Below are positions 30,155 through 39,825 of a stretch of 64,000 bases of DNA, in pieces. The stretch spans positions 124,001 through 188,000 of the forward strand of contig NZ_BCSP01000002.1 of NCBI RefSeq assembly GCF_001570925.1. Direction: 5' to 3'. Each line of letters opens with the position of its first letter. Position 1 is the stretch's first letter. Both the position numbers and the translations under genes were made by a program. The notes beneath the pieces were generated by a model that had not been told where the DNA came from, ran no database searches, and worked only from the letters and a program-made list of their open reading frames with translations. Source of the DNA: [Zimmermannella] bifida NBRC 103089. Its GTDB lineage: Bacteria; Actinomycetota; Actinomycetes; Actinomycetales; Microbacteriaceae.

Positions 30155-31672
30155 ATGAACGACATGATTACCCGTTCGGCGAGCGAACTCGCCGCCGCAC
30201 TGGCCGCGGGCGAAACCACCTCGGTTGAACTCACCCAGGCACACCTCGACCGCATCGAGAGCGTCGATGGCGCCCTTCACGCCTTCCTCAAGGTCGATGG
30301 CGAAGGTGCACTCGAGCAGGCAGCGGCAGCGGATGCGGCCCGCAATGCTGGCGAAGCCACCTCGCCGCTCGCAGGTGTGCCGGTCGCCGTCAAGGACAAC
30401 ATCGCGACGCTCGGACTGGAAACCACCGCAGCCAGCCGCATCCTTGAAGGCTGGAAGCCGCCGTATGACGCACACGTTGTTGAGCGCCTGAAGGCTGCCG
30501 GTATGCCGATTCTCGGCAAGACCAACCTCGACGAGTTCGCCATGGGATCTTCGAGCGAGCACTCGGCCTACGGCACCACGTACAACCCGTGGGACCTCGA
30601 GCGCGTTCCCGGTGGTTCGGGTGGTGGCTCGGCTGCGGCCGTTGCCGCGTTCGAAGCCCCGCTCGCACTCGGTACCGACACCGGTGGCTCGATTCGTCAG
30701 CCTGCCGCGTTCACCGGAACCGTTGGTATGAAGCCGACCTACGGTGCAGTCAGCCGTTACGGTGCGCTCGCCATGGGTTCGTCGCTCGACCAGATCGGGC
30801 CCGCCGCTCGCACCGTGCTTGACGCTGCGATGCTGCAGGACGTGATCGGTGGCCACGACGAACGTGACCAAACCTCGATCAACCGCGACTGGCCATCCTT
30901 CGCCGACGCCGCTCGCGCCGGTGCCGAAGCCGGTTCGATGCAGGGCCTGCGCATTGGTGTCGCCAAGCAGTACCTCGACGGCGAAGGCATCGACCCCGAG
31001 GTGCTTGCAAACTTCACAGCCTCGCTGGAGCGCTGCCGCGAACTCGGTGCCGAGATCGTCAACCTCGACCTCAAGACCACCGAATACGCGGTTGCTGCGT
31101 ACTACCTGCTGATGCCTGCCGAAGTTTCGAGCAACCTCGCTCGCTACGACTCGGTGCGCTTCGGTCTGCGCGTTGTGCCTGAGGGTAAGGCGACCACCGA
31201 GCGCGTTATGAGCGCCACGCGCGCCGCCGGTTTCGGTGACGAAGTCAAGCGCCGCATCTTGCTCGGCACCTACGCACTTTCGAGCGGTTACTACGACGCC
31301 TACTACGGTTCGGCCCAGAAGGTGCGCACGCTGCTGCAGCGCGAATTCGACGACGCGTTCACCAAGGTTGACGTACTCGCCGCACCGACCACGACCGAAC
31401 CGGCGTTCAAGGTTGGCGAGAACATCAACGACCCGATGGCGATGTACCTCGCCGACCTCACCACGATTCCGGCAAACCTTGCCGGTCTGCCCGCAATCTC
31501 GCTGCCGAGCGGTCTGGTGAAGGGCCTGCCGGTTGGTGTGCAGTTCATGGGGCCAAGCGGTGAAGACGCTCGCCTTTACAAGGCGGCAGCAGCACTCGAA
31601 CACGATCTCGTTACCGAATGGGGCGGCACACTGTTGGCGCAGGCTCCGGAAATCAAGGAGGCGCAGCGCTAA
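30155..31672 (+). CDS. gatA: Asp/Glu-tRNA amidotransferase subunit A
   Basis: A 505-residue amidase subunit that frees ammonia from glutamine. The Lys of [10 protein letters not shown], the Gly/Ser loop [14 protein letters not shown] and the nucleophile Ser in [14 protein letters not shown] are intact. [22 protein letters not shown] is the standard GatA core. ATG at 30155 is preferred because it follows the gatC stop by 10 bp; the longer frame overlaps gatC. The stop overlaps the gatB start by one base. Confidence 0.98.
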   Translation: MNDMITRSASELAAALAAGETTSVELTQAHLDRIESVDGALHAFLKVDGEGALEQAAAADAARNAGEATSPLAGVPVAVKDNIATLGLETTAASRILEGWKPPYDAHVVERLKAAGMPILGKTNLDEFAMGSSSEHSAYGTTYNPWDLERVPGGSGGGSAAAVAAFEAPLALGTDTGGSIRQPAAFTGTVGMKPTYGAVSRYGALAMGSSLDQIGPAARTVLDAAMLQDVIGGHDERDQTSINRDWPSFADAARAGAEAGSMQGLRIGVAKQYLDGEGIDPEVLANFTASLERCRELGAEIVNLDLKTTEYAVAAYYLLMPAEVSSNLARYDSVRFGLRVVPEGKATTERVMSATRAAGFGDEVKRRILLGTYALSSGYYDAYYGSAQKVRTLLQREFDDAFTKVDVLAAPTTTEPAFKVGENINDPMAMYLADLTTIPANLAGLPAISLPSGLVKGLPVGVQFMGPSGEDARLYKAAAALEHDLVTEWGGTLLAQAPEIKEAQR

Positions 31673-33186
31673 TGGCCAAGCCAGATCTCATGAAGTACGA
31701 AGAAGCGCTCGAAAAGTACGAGCCGGTAATCGGTCTGGAAGTTCACGTTGAACTCTCGACCAAGACCAAGATGTTCTCGCCCACGCCGAACCCTTCGGCC
31801 GGTGCGCACGACGCCGACCCAAACACGTTCATCGGCCCGGTCGACCTGGGACTTCCCGGCACGCTGCCGGTCGTCAACCAAGAAGCCGTGCGCTACGCCA
31901 TCTCACTCGGGCTCGCGCTCGGCTGCGACATTGCCGAAACCTCGGGCTTCGCGCGCAAGAACTACTTCTACCCGGACAACCCGAAGAACTACCAGATCTC
32001 GCAGTACGACGACCCCATCGCCCACGACGGCGAGGTTGAAATCGAACTCGAAGACGGCACCGTGTTCCACATTCCAATTGAACGCGCACACATGGAAGAA
32101 GACGCCGGAAAGCTCACCCACGTCGGTGGCGCAACCGGCCGCATCCAGGGCGCCGAATACTCGCTGGTTGACTACAACCGTGCGGGTGTGCCGCTCATTG
32201 AGATTGTGACCCGTCCAATCTTCGGTGGCGAAGAACGCACCCCAGAGGTTGCTGCCGCCTATGTCTCGACGATTCGCGACATCGTGCGTGCGCTCGGCAT
32301 CTCAGAGGCACGCATGGAGCGCGGTAACCTGCGCTGTGACGCCAACGTATCGCTGCGTCCTCGCGGTACCGAGAAGCTCGGTATCCGCACCGAGACGAAG
32401 AACGTGAACTCGTTCCGTTCGATCGAGCGTGCGGTACGTTACGAGATTCAGCGCCAGGCAGCAATTCTGGATGCGGGCGGTACCGTCACGCAGGAAACGC
32501 GTCACTGGCACGAAGACACCGGCCGCACCTCGCCGGGCCGTCCGAAGTCGGACGCCGATGACTACCGCTACTTCCCAGAGCCCGACCTGATGCCGGTGAA
32601 GCCGAGCGCCGAGCTGGTGGAGGAGCTGCGTGCGGCGCTTCCCGAGCAGCCGGTACTGCGCCGTCGCCGTCTGAAGGCCGAGTGGGGATTTGGTCAGCAG
32701 GAGTTCCAGGACATCGTTAACGGTGGTCTGCTGGATGCCGTGGCCGAGACGGTTGCCGCCGGTGCGACCGCTGCCGGTGCTCGCAAGTGGTGGCTGGGTG
32801 AGCTCAGCCGCGTGGCGAACGAGCGCCAGGTACACCCGACCGAACTCGCCACGCCGCAGCAGGTTGCTGAGATCGAGGCGCTGATTGCCGAAGGTACCGT
32901 GAACGACAAGCTCGCTCGCAAGGTGCTTGAAGGCGTGCTCGCCGGTGAAGGTAGCCCGCGCGAAGTTGTTGAACAGCGTGGCCTTGCCGTGGTGTCCGAT
33001 GATGGTGCGCTGATCGCCGCGATCGACGAGGCACTTGCCGCACAGCCAGACGTCTTAGCCAAGATCAAGGACGGCAAGGTGCAAGCTGCCGGTGCCGTGA
33101 TCGGTGCGGTCATGAAGGCAATGGGCGGCCAGGCCGACGCCAAGCGCGTGCGCGAACTCATTCTGGAGCGCGCAGCCGCAAACTAG
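31672..33186 (+). CDS. gatB: Asp/Glu-tRNA amidotransferase subunit B
   Basis: A 504-residue subunit that binds misacylated tRNA, activates the acyl group and receives ammonia from Gat[38 protein letters not shown] and the [16 protein letters not shown] segment are family signatures. The C-terminal tail domain ([16 protein letters not shown]) is complete. ATG at 31672 shares one base with the gatA stop, so the subunits are translationally coupled. A strong terminator follows, closing the gatCAB unit. Confidence 0.98.
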   Translation: MAKPDLMKYEEALEKYEPVIGLEVHVELSTKTKMFSPTPNPSAGAHDADPNTFIGPVDLGLPGTLPVVNQEAVRYAISLGLALGCDIAETSGFARKNYFYPDNPKNYQISQYDDPIAHDGEVEIELEDGTVFHIPIERAHMEEDAGKLTHVGGATGRIQGAEYSLVDYNRAGVPLIEIVTRPIFGGEERTPEVAAAYVSTIRDIVRALGISEARMERGNLRCDANVSLRPRGTEKLGIRTETKNVNSFRSIERAVRYEIQRQAAILDAGGTVTQETRHWHEDTGRTSPGRPKSDADDYRYFPEPDLMPVKPSAELVEELRAALPEQPVLRRRRLKAEWGFGQQEFQDIVNGGLLDAVAETVAAGATAAGARKWWLGELSRVANERQVHPTELATPQQVAEIEALIAEGTVNDKLARKVLEGVLAGEGSPREVVEQRGLAVVSDDGALIAAIDEALAAQPDVLAKIKDGKVQAAGAVIGAVMKAMGGQADAKRVRELILERAAAN

Positions 33187-33209
33187 CGCGCACCTGGCCC
33201 CAGTGCCAG

Positions 33210-33261
33210 AACACCGCAACGGGCGGGTAACTCGGTTGAGTTACCCGCCCGTTGCGGTGTT
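33210..33261 (+). terminator. Terminator after gatCAB
   Basis: A perfect 24-bp stem with a GGTT loop, 24 bp after the gatB stop. There is no long T-run, but the length and GC content make it the clearest stem in the region. The following 130 bp hold no gene. Confidence 0.85.
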
Positions 33262-33392
33262 GCCGTTGATGGCATCGGAGCTGCGGCAGGAATTGTTGCC
33301 TGAGAGCAGGTTCGTCGACATATATGCGATAGAGGCGCCGTGGGGCAACAATTTCTGCCGGCTGGGCAACCCAACGGGGCGGTGCGTTCCGC

Positions 33393-34340
33393 TTAGCTGA
33401 GCTTCTGGCGCACCATGGCCTCTTGCGCCACGGTCGCAACGAGCTTGCCATCGCGGGTGTAAAATTCGCCGGTGGTCAGACCGCGACCACCCTGCGAACT
33501 GGGGGAGTGCACGCTGCACAGCAGCCACTCATCCACCCGCGCAAAGCGGTGCCACCACACACCGTGGTCGAGCGAAGCCATGCGCAGCGTCGGGGTCGTC
33601 CAGGTCAGGCCGTGGCGGCGCAGAATTGGGTCGAGCATCACGTAGTCGCTGGCGTAGGCCAGTGCCGCGCGGTGCACCATCGGGTCGTCCGGCAGGGGAC
33701 CGGTGGCGCGCATCCACACCATCTCGGCTGGAGCGCGATTTGACGGTGTCTGCAGATAGACCGGGGTGTCGACGAAGCGCATTTCAAACGGTCGGCGGTG
33801 CAGCCAGTAGTTCGCGAGCTTCGAGCCGGCCACAGCAACCTGCGCGGCCGCGCTAGGCAGGTCTTCGGGCTGGGGCACATCGAGCGGTCCATCAATCTGG
33901 TGCTCCATACCGTCGGCAGGCACCTGGAAGCTGGCGATCATCGACCAGATCGGCTGGCCGTGCTGGTACGCCTGCACCAGTCGCGTCGAAAACGAGTTGC
34001 CGTCATGGCTGCGCTCAACCGAGAACGTAATCGGCGTGTGAATGTCGCCGGGGCGCAAGAAATTGCCGCGCATCGAGTGCAATTCGCGCTCATCCGGCAG
34101 CGTGCGCGCCGCCGCCATAATCGACTGCGCTGCTACCTGGCCGCCGAACACGCGGCCGTTCGGCATCCACTGGTTCTTTCCGGTGAAAATATCGGCCGCG
34201 GTGCGAGCCCCCGTGTCTTCGAGATTCAGCGCCGCCAAGAACGATTCGAGTGGTGGCAGCTTCTCAAGCTCGCCCAGGTCGGTTGGCAGTTCGAGGTCTG
34301 CCGGTGCAAAGGTGTTCGAAGGTTTTGCGGAGTCAGTCAC
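33393..34340 (-). CDS. tesB: Acyl-CoA thioesterase II
   Basis: A 315-residue double-hotdog enzyme that hydrolyses acyl-CoA to free fatty acid and CoA. RVFGGQVAAQSIMAAART, LHSMRGNFLRPGD and VERSHDGNSFSTRLV in the first hotdog, and the late LDHGVWWHRFARVDEWLL and SSQGGRGLTTGEFYTRDG in the second, match TesB. Length is close to the usual 285-300, with a short extra N-terminus. It lies in an opposed arrangement to gatB, separated by the terminator. Confidence 0.93.
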   Translation of the reverse strand: MTDSAKPSNTFAPADLELPTDLGELEKLPPLESFLAALNLEDTGARTAADIFTGKNQWMPNGRVFGGQVAAQSIMAAARTLPDERELHSMRGNFLRPGDIHTPITFSVERSHDGNSFSTRLVQAYQHGQPIWSMIASFQVPADGMEHQIDGPLDVPQPEDLPSAAAQVAVAGSKLANYWLHRRPFEMRFVDTPVYLQTPSNRAPAEMVWMRATGPLPDDPMVHRAALAYASDYVMLDPILRRHGLTWTTPTLRMASLDHGVWWHRFARVDEWLLCSVHSPSSQGGRGLTTGEFYTRDGKLVATVAQEAMVRQKLS

Positions 34341-34400
34341 CAGATCAGTCTAGGCAACGACGTTGACCGAGCGGCGGCGCGGGTGAAGCGGTGCGGCCTA

Positions 34401-34451
34401 AACGCCCGAACGCGGCGCCGCACATGGGGTGGGGCGCCGCGTTCGGGCGTT
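34401..34451. terminator. Terminator between agmatine deiminase and tesB genes
   Basis: A perfect 19-bp, very GC-rich stem with a 13-base loop. It ends the agmatine deiminase transcript on the minus strand and sits just upstream of the tesB start. Confidence 0.8.
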
Positions 34452-34492
34452 GGGGCATCCGTCGTGTATTGCGGTGGATGCACGGGGTTCGG

Positions 34493-35533
34493 CTACGCGT
34501 TCGGTAGCGAAGGCTGCTGTTGCGTGATGCAGTGGATACCGCCACCGCGCGCGAAAATGGGGCGCGCATCCACCGGCACGATTTCACGACCGGGGTAGGC
34601 GTGGGCGAGTACTTCGAGCGCTTCGGCATCGTTCTTGTCGCCGAATACGCAGGCGATAACCGAATCGTTGGCAACCAGGTGGTTGATGTAGCTGTAGTCG
34701 ACGAAACCCTCGAGGTCGCGAAGGGTGGCCGGGGCCGGCACACGCAAGAATTCGCGAGGTGTGCCGGCACGGTCGAACTGTTCGCGCAGCGACTGCTCGA
34801 TTTGCTTCATGATCTCGTGGTCGGGATGCGATGGGTCACGCTGGTCGTGAATCAGCACCTGACCTGCCGGCGTGAACGACGCCACGATGTCGACGTGGCC
34901 GCGAGTACCGAACTGTTCGGAGTCGCGGGCGAGGCCGCGCGGCAACCAGAACGTGTTTGGCGTGCCGATTTTCGACTCGAACTCGGCTTCAATCTGTGTG
35001 CGGGTCCATTCGGGGTTGCGGCCCGGGTCGAGCTGCACAGTGAGGGTCGCGAGCACATTGCCTTCGCCATCGACGTGGATGCCGCCACCCTCATTGACGA
35101 GGGCAGAGTCGATGCGCTTGGCGGCGGCAGCTTCGGCAACGATGCCGCCAACAAGCTGGTCCTTGTCCCAGCTTGCCCAGTCTTGCGCACCCCAGCCGTT
35201 GAACACCCAGTTGACGGCACCGAGCGTAGTCGTGCCGGCGTCATCGGTGTCGAACACAAACGTCGGGCCGATGTCGCGCATCCAGGCGTCGTTGAGTTCT
35301 GCTTCGAGGATCTCGACACGACCGGAGAGGTAGCGGCGGGCGTGTTCACGTTCGTGGCGGGGGACCAGCATCGTCACTGGCTCAAAGTCCACGGTGGCGT
35401 TGGCGACGGCAGCCCAGGTTGTGCGGGCTTCTTCGGCCTCGGCTTCGGTGTCGCCGAGCGTGTATCCCTGGGACGGCCAAGCCATCCACGTGCGGTCATG
35501 TGCATCCCATTCGGCAGGCATCTGCAGGGCCAT
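34493..35533 (-). CDS. aguA: Agmatine deiminase family protein
   Basis: A 346-residue guanidine-modifying enzyme, probably turning agmatine into N-carbamoylputrescine plus ammonia. MPAEWDAHDRTWMAWPS, AWMRDIGPTFV, NEGGGIHVDGEGNVL, GHVDIVASFTP and the C-terminal GGGIHCITQQQP with the nucleophile Cys335 are all present. ATG at 35533 is chosen because GAGGAAGG lies 9-16 bp upstream, giving the standard short N-terminus. A related peptidylarginine deiminase-type specificity is possible. The LacI gene starts about 1.2 kb upstream on the same strand, its stop 158 bp before this start. Confidence 0.92.
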   Translation of the reverse strand: MALQMPAEWDAHDRTWMAWPSQGYTLGDTEAEAEEARTTWAAVANATVDFEPVTMLVPRHEREHARRYLSGRVEILEAELNDAWMRDIGPTFVFDTDDAGTTTLGAVNWVFNGWGAQDWASWDKDQLVGGIVAEAAAAKRIDSALVNEGGGIHVDGEGNVLATLTVQLDPGRNPEWTRTQIEAEFESKIGTPNTFWLPRGLARDSEQFGTRGHVDIVASFTPAGQVLIHDQRDPSHPDHEIMKQIEQSLREQFDRAGTPREFLRVPAPATLRDLEGFVDYSYINHLVANDSVIACVFGDKNDAEALEVLAHAYPGREIVPVDARPIFARGGGIHCITQQQPSLPNA

Positions 35534-35691
35534 GGGTATTCCTTCCTCGTGGTTGGATGACTTCCGGGTATTCCACACTGAATTGGGGGAAGTCGCACCC
35601 CAATCGTGTGGGGTAGCTTAATCGATGAACGCGGCGGTGGGGCCACGTTGAACACTGGCGCGCGGTCGGCCACGCGCCAGCTTAGACGGCG

Positions 35692-36720
35692 TTAGTGTCG
35701 AGGCTTGAGTTTTCCTGCGGTACTCGCGCGAATGATGAGCCGGGGTTCGCGCTCTTCGTACACCTGAGGTGTGCTCCTTGGACGGATACCGTCATCTTCA
35801 CCTTGGAACATCTTGAGCAGCAGCTGCAGTGCAGCTTCGGCTGACTCTTCAACGTCATGGTCGAGTGCGGTAATTGCGGGGCGAACGATCGAGTGTGTCG
35901 CGTTGTCAATGTATGAGGCGAGAAGGATGTCTTCGCCAATCTTGCGCCCCTGGTCTCGGAGCAAGCCCAGTACCTCGAGCAGCGAACCATCGGAGGTGCA
36001 GACAATGGCGTCGAGGTCTTCGTGGAGCTTGTTCTCGTGCGCGAGCACGTCCTCGGGTGATACGGCAAATGGCACCGGCAGTCGCTGGAAACTAACGTCT
36101 TGCCTAGCCTCAAAGGCATTTGTCGCAGCCTGTAGCTGGCTACCCCAAGCGGTTTCTGCCGGTGGGCAAATCGCCGCGAAGTTTCGAGCGCCCTGCTCAT
36201 AGAGGTGGTTGAGCAGTTTCGTCATCGCGGTTTCGTGACGAAATGCGATGACCGCATCCGGTTGATTCTTGAAGACACTCGGTACTTCTTCAACCGAAAC
36301 GAGCGGTTTTGAACATGCGAGCAGGTGATCCAAGTTGGCATCGCCAATTGTCGCATCGATAATCACGAGGCCATCCACCTGGGCTGTGACCATTCGCATA
36401 TCCGCTTCCACGGGGATGATTAGCGTGGCATATCCAGCCCGAGCTGCATGCTGCGCCAAACTCGCAATAAATGACATGTAATAGGCGATGGATGAAGTGT
36501 TCTCTGGCGCGTACACCCCAATTGTGCGGGTGGCTCGAATCCGGAGATTGCGCGCGGTGATATTCAGTTCGTAATGGAGTTCTTCGGCAACTTTCTGCAC
36601 CCGTTGCCGAGTTGCTTCCGATACTCCTGGTAGTCCACGCAATGCAAGCGATGCCGCCGCTGTTGAAACTCCTGCTGCGTTCGCAACATCAATGAGCTTC
36701 GGTTGATTGCCCTTGGCCAT
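35692..36720 (-). CDS. LacI-family transcriptional regulator
   Basis: A 342-residue DNA-binding repressor. The N-terminal helix-turn-helix and hinge run from LIDVANAAGVSTAAASLALRG to about residue 58 (HYELNITARNLR). The periplasmic-binding-like effector domain follows (TIGVYAPENTSSIAYYMSFI, VDGLVIIDAT, ILLASYIDNATHS). The effector is unknown. A perfect palindrome at 36743-36756 just upstream suggests autoregulation. Candidate targets are itself, agmatine deiminase downstream, or fadD upstream. Confidence 0.92.
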   Translation of the reverse strand: MAKGNQPKLIDVANAAGVSTAAASLALRGLPGVSEATRQRVQKVAEELHYELNITARNLRIRATRTIGVYAPENTSSIAYYMSFIASLAQHAARAGYATLIIPVEADMRMVTAQVDGLVIIDATIGDANLDHLLACSKPLVSVEEVPSVFKNQPDAVIAFRHETAMTKLLNHLYEQGARNFAAICPPAETAWGSQLQAATNAFEARQDVSFQRLPVPFAVSPEDVLAHENKLHEDLDAIVCTSDGSLLEVLGLLRDQGRKIGEDILLASYIDNATHSIVRPAITALDHDVEESAEAALQLLLKMFQGEDDGIRPRSTPQVYEEREPRLIIRASTAGKLKPRH

Positions 36721-36742
36721 ATTTCGTCCTGTCGCAAAACGA

Positions 36743-36756
36743 GGTCAGCGCTGACC
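36743..36756. promoter_or_regulatory. LacI-type operator palindrome
   Basis: GGTCAGCGCTGACC is a perfect 14-bp palindrome with a central CG, the form of many LacI-family operators. It lies 22 bp before the LacI start and 3 bp after the fadD stop, so it probably controls lacI itself. Confidence 0.6.
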
Positions 36757-36758
36757 AA

Positions 36759-38459
36759 CTAGTTCTTTGACGATAGTTTGTCACGAATTTGCTTACGCTG
36801 TACCTTCCCGAGCAAATTTTTTGGTAGTTCGTCCCAAACTACGTAGGAGCGGGGCACCTTGTAGTCAGCCAGGTGCTGGTGCGCGTGTGCACGAACCGCA
36901 GCCTCATCGAAGACGGCGCCGTCGTCGAGAACGACAACCGCAGTAACGGACTCGACATTTGACGTGCCGCGAGTAATTCCCACTACGGCAGTTTCAGCAA
37001 TTCCCGGTACGGCAGAAATCACGCGCTCAACTTCGGAAGGTGAAACGTTATACCCGCCGGTAATAATGAGCTCTTTCTTGCGATCAACAATGGTGAGGAA
37101 ACCATCTTCATCCTGCACGACAATGTCGCCGGTGCGCAGCCAGCCGCCAGGAAGCAGCGTCTTTTGCGTTTCTTCATCATTTCGCCAGTACCCCTGGAAT
37201 ACCTGCGGGCCGTGAATCAGGAGTTCACCGGGCTCGCCGAGTTCGACTTCAGTTTCGGGGTGGTTTTGGTCGACGACTTTAACCGTCGTGGATGGGCAGG
37301 GGAGTCCGATCGTGCCAACCTTTCGGTTGTCGCCGAACGGGTTCACCACCGCAAATGGCGATGCCTCGGTCAAACCGTAGCCTTCGTTCAGACCGCCACC
37401 GGCGTGGGCTTCCCAACGGTCCACAACACCCTGTGAGAGCGTCATCGCGCCGCTCATGGCGTAGTGGACATTGCTGATGTCGAGCTGGCCCTGCTTGGCC
37501 AGGCGAGCCATCTTGTCGAACATGGGCGGTACACCAGGCATGAACGTGGCCGGGTGTCGCTTGGAGGCTTCGACAATGAGGTCACCGTCGAAGCTTGGGA
37601 AGAGCACGACGCGCGCCGCGGCCACGAGGCCGTAGCTGAAGCCGAGCAGCAGCCCAAACGAGTGGAAGATCGGCAGCATGCCGTAGATCGTTTCGGCACC
37701 GGTCTTGAACTCGGGCATCCACGCCTTGCCCTGGTAGGCGTTCGAGAGCAGGTTCTTGTGCGTCAAGATCGCCCCCTTGGGAACACCGGTGGTTCCCGAG
37801 GTGTAGGCGAGGCTGGCGATGCTGGATGCGGTCGGCATCGGGAACGTGTCGGGGAGCGGTTGCTGCGCGGCCACCTTTTCGAACGGCACCGTGCCCGGCG
37901 CCTTCGCCGTGAGCTTTTCGCGCGACTCGCGAGCCTTGGCAACCGGGAGCTTGAGCAGCAGCTGGGTCTTGAGCGGCATCGCTTTGGTGATGTTTACCGA
38001 AATGACGCGGGACACTTCGACCTCACCGGCAAGTGATTGCACCAGCGGGGCGACCTTGTCCCAAACAATGCTGACTGTGGCGCCGTGATCGCGGAACTGG
38101 GTGAGCAGCTCAGAACGCGTGTAGAGCGGATTGTGTTCGGCAACGATGGCGCCGAGACGCAGTACCGCGTGATACGCGATGACGTGCTGCGGGCAGTTTG
38201 GCATGACCAGAGCTACGCGGTCCTCGGGCTTGACGCCAAGGCGACGCAGGCCATTGGCGACGCGCAGAACTTCGTCGTGCATCTGTGCGAAGGTCCATTC
38301 GCGGCCGAAGAACTCGAGCGCTGGGCTGTCGCCAAACTGTTCTGCGCGGTCGCGCAAGAGGTCGTAGATTGACGATGTGACCGGCTCAATATCCCGGGGT
38401 ACTCCGGGGGCATAGTTTCGAGTCCACACACGTTCGGCGTTAAATTGCTTCACATCCAT
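36759..38459 (-). CDS. fadD: Long-chain fatty-acid-CoA ligase
   Basis: A 566-residue adenylating enzyme that activates fatty acids for oxidation or lipid synthesis. The P-loop-like AMP motif is SLAYTSGTTGVPKGAILTH; GYGLTEASP, GGWLRTGDIV and DRKKELIITGGYNVSPSEVE are the other signatures, and the C-terminal Lys is in LPKNLLGKVQRKQ. The ATG at 38459 is chosen because the family begins near it; 120 residues further upstream in the open frame look non-coding and overlap the dinB region. The LacI operator follows its stop, so the two genes are separately controlled. Confidence 0.94.
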   Translation of the reverse strand: MDVKQFNAERVWTRNYAPGVPRDIEPVTSSIYDLLRDRAEQFGDSPALEFFGREWTFAQMHDEVLRVANGLRRLGVKPEDRVALVMPNCPQHVIAYHAVLRLGAIVAEHNPLYTRSELLTQFRDHGATVSIVWDKVAPLVQSLAGEVEVSRVISVNITKAMPLKTQLLLKLPVAKARESREKLTAKAPGTVPFEKVAAQQPLPDTFPMPTASSIASLAYTSGTTGVPKGAILTHKNLLSNAYQGKAWMPEFKTGAETIYGMLPIFHSFGLLLGFSYGLVAAARVVLFPSFDGDLIVEASKRHPATFMPGVPPMFDKMARLAKQGQLDISNVHYAMSGAMTLSQGVVDRWEAHAGGGLNEGYGLTEASPFAVVNPFGDNRKVGTIGLPCPSTTVKVVDQNHPETEVELGEPGELLIHGPQVFQGYWRNDEETQKTLLPGGWLRTGDIVVQDEDGFLTIVDRKKELIITGGYNVSPSEVERVISAVPGIAETAVVGITRGTSNVESVTAVVVLDDGAVFDEAAVRAHAHQHLADYKVPRSYVVWDELPKNLLGKVQRKQIRDKLSSKN

Positions 38460-38521
38460 ACGTGCAATGGTAAGCGTGGCCTTGCCGATCACGGCGAGAT
38501 TTATCGGGAGAATTACGGGTC

Positions 38522-39817
38522 GTGAGTCGAACATCGCTGGGGAGCCGTCGCGTCGACGATGGACATGGTGATCGCTCTGCGGTGATTCTGCATGCCGATA
38601 TGGACGCATTCTTCGTGAGTGTTGAGTTGCTGGAGCGCCCGGAACTCGTTGGCACCCCGGTGATCGTTGGCGGCACCGGCGGGCGCGGCGTGGTGTCCTC
38701 AGCGAGCTATGAAGCGCGAGCCCTCGGGGTGCACGCCGCCATGCCCATGAGCCGCGCGCTGCAGCTCGCGCCGCGAGCCACGGTGATCGCGGGCCACATG
38801 CACAAATATCGGGATGCATCCGCTCGCATCATGCAGATCTTTCGCGATTACACGCCACTGGTCGAGCCGCTATCGATTGACGAGGCGTTCCTTGATATTC
38901 GCGGTGCCATGCGCTTGTTTGGTAATCCCGCGCAGATCGCGACGAGTATCCGTGAGCGCGTGCTCGCCGAAACAGGACTGCCGTGTTCGATCGGGGCGGC
39001 GAGCACGAAGTTTGTGGCCAAGCTGGCATCGGGAAAAGCGAAGCCGAACGGCCTGCTGGTGATTCCGCACGACGACACCGTGCCATTCCTGCACGCGCTG
39101 CCGGTTGGCGCGATCTGGGGAGTGGGTGCGACCACCGAATCGAAACTGCACGGTCGCGGCATCCACACGGTGTTTGATTTGGCGCATACGCCGCTGCCGG
39201 CGCTCGAGCGCATGGTTGGCAAATCAATGGCGGCACACCTACACGCGCTCGCCTGGGGGAGGGATGCGCGCGTGGTTGAGCCGGTGCGGCGCGAGAAGTC
39301 CATCTCGCACGAGCAGACCTTTGACACGGATCTCGGCGACCACGAGCAACTCTTGCTTGAGCTTCGGGCACAGGCGGATGCGGTGGCCGCGCGGTTACGC
39401 CGGGCCGAGCTTGCCGCGGGTACCGTCGCGGTCAAAGTACGCTGGAGCAGCTTTGAAACGGTGACCCGGCAGGTGCGGCTGACGCGCGCATCCAGCACCG
39501 GGCTCATTCTGTACCGCGCTGCGGCCGAACTCTTTGACGAACTTCATGCGCCGGGTCGTCCGGTGCGTCTGATTGGGCTGCGCGCCGACGGCCTCGTGCC
39601 CGCGAATGAAGCGACGTCGGTGACGCTCTGGGACGAGCAACATTCCGATGAGTGGGATGCGGCGGAGCAGGCGATGGATGCGGCGGTCGCGAAATTTGGG
39701 CGCGGCGTGTTGCGTCCGGCGTCGCTCCTCGGGCGCGGTGAGCGACGTGATGGCCGCACCGGGCTCACTGAACGTCCGAATGCTGAGCGTCCAGGGCAGG
39801 CCAGCGACCACCGGTAG
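38522..39817 (+). CDS. dinB: DNA polymerase IV
   Basis: A 431-residue Y-family translesion polymerase. VILHADMDAFFVSVELLERP carries the first metal-binding Asp and steric gate region, VVSSASYEARALGVHAAMP follows, and PLSIDEAFLDI carries the second acidic pair. IGAASTKFVAKLASGKAKPNG, VGATTESKLHGRGIHTVFD and the little-finger domain complete it. The GTG start at 38522 leaves a short extra N-terminus. A beta-clamp motif is not clearly visible at the C-terminus. It converges on treZ with 8 bp between stops. Confidence 0.95.
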   Translation: MSRTSLGSRRVDDGHGDRSAVILHADMDAFFVSVELLERPELVGTPVIVGGTGGRGVVSSASYEARALGVHAAMPMSRALQLAPRATVIAGHMHKYRDASARIMQIFRDYTPLVEPLSIDEAFLDIRGAMRLFGNPAQIATSIRERVLAETGLPCSIGAASTKFVAKLASGKAKPNGLLVIPHDDTVPFLHALPVGAIWGVGATTESKLHGRGIHTVFDLAHTPLPALERMVGKSMAAHLHALAWGRDARVVEPVRREKSISHEQTFDTDLGDHEQLLLELRAQADAVAARLRRAELAAGTVAVKVRWSSFETVTRQVRLTRASSTGLILYRAAAELFDELHAPGRPVRLIGLRADGLVPANEATSVTLWDEQHSDEWDAAEQAMDAAVAKFGRGVLRPASLLGRGERRDGRTGLTERPNAERPGQASDHR

Positions 39818-39825
39818 CAACCGCC

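Noticed and set aside
30116-31603. 495-codon minus-strand frame opposite gatA
   Set aside because: Shadow of a conserved gene; no support of its own.
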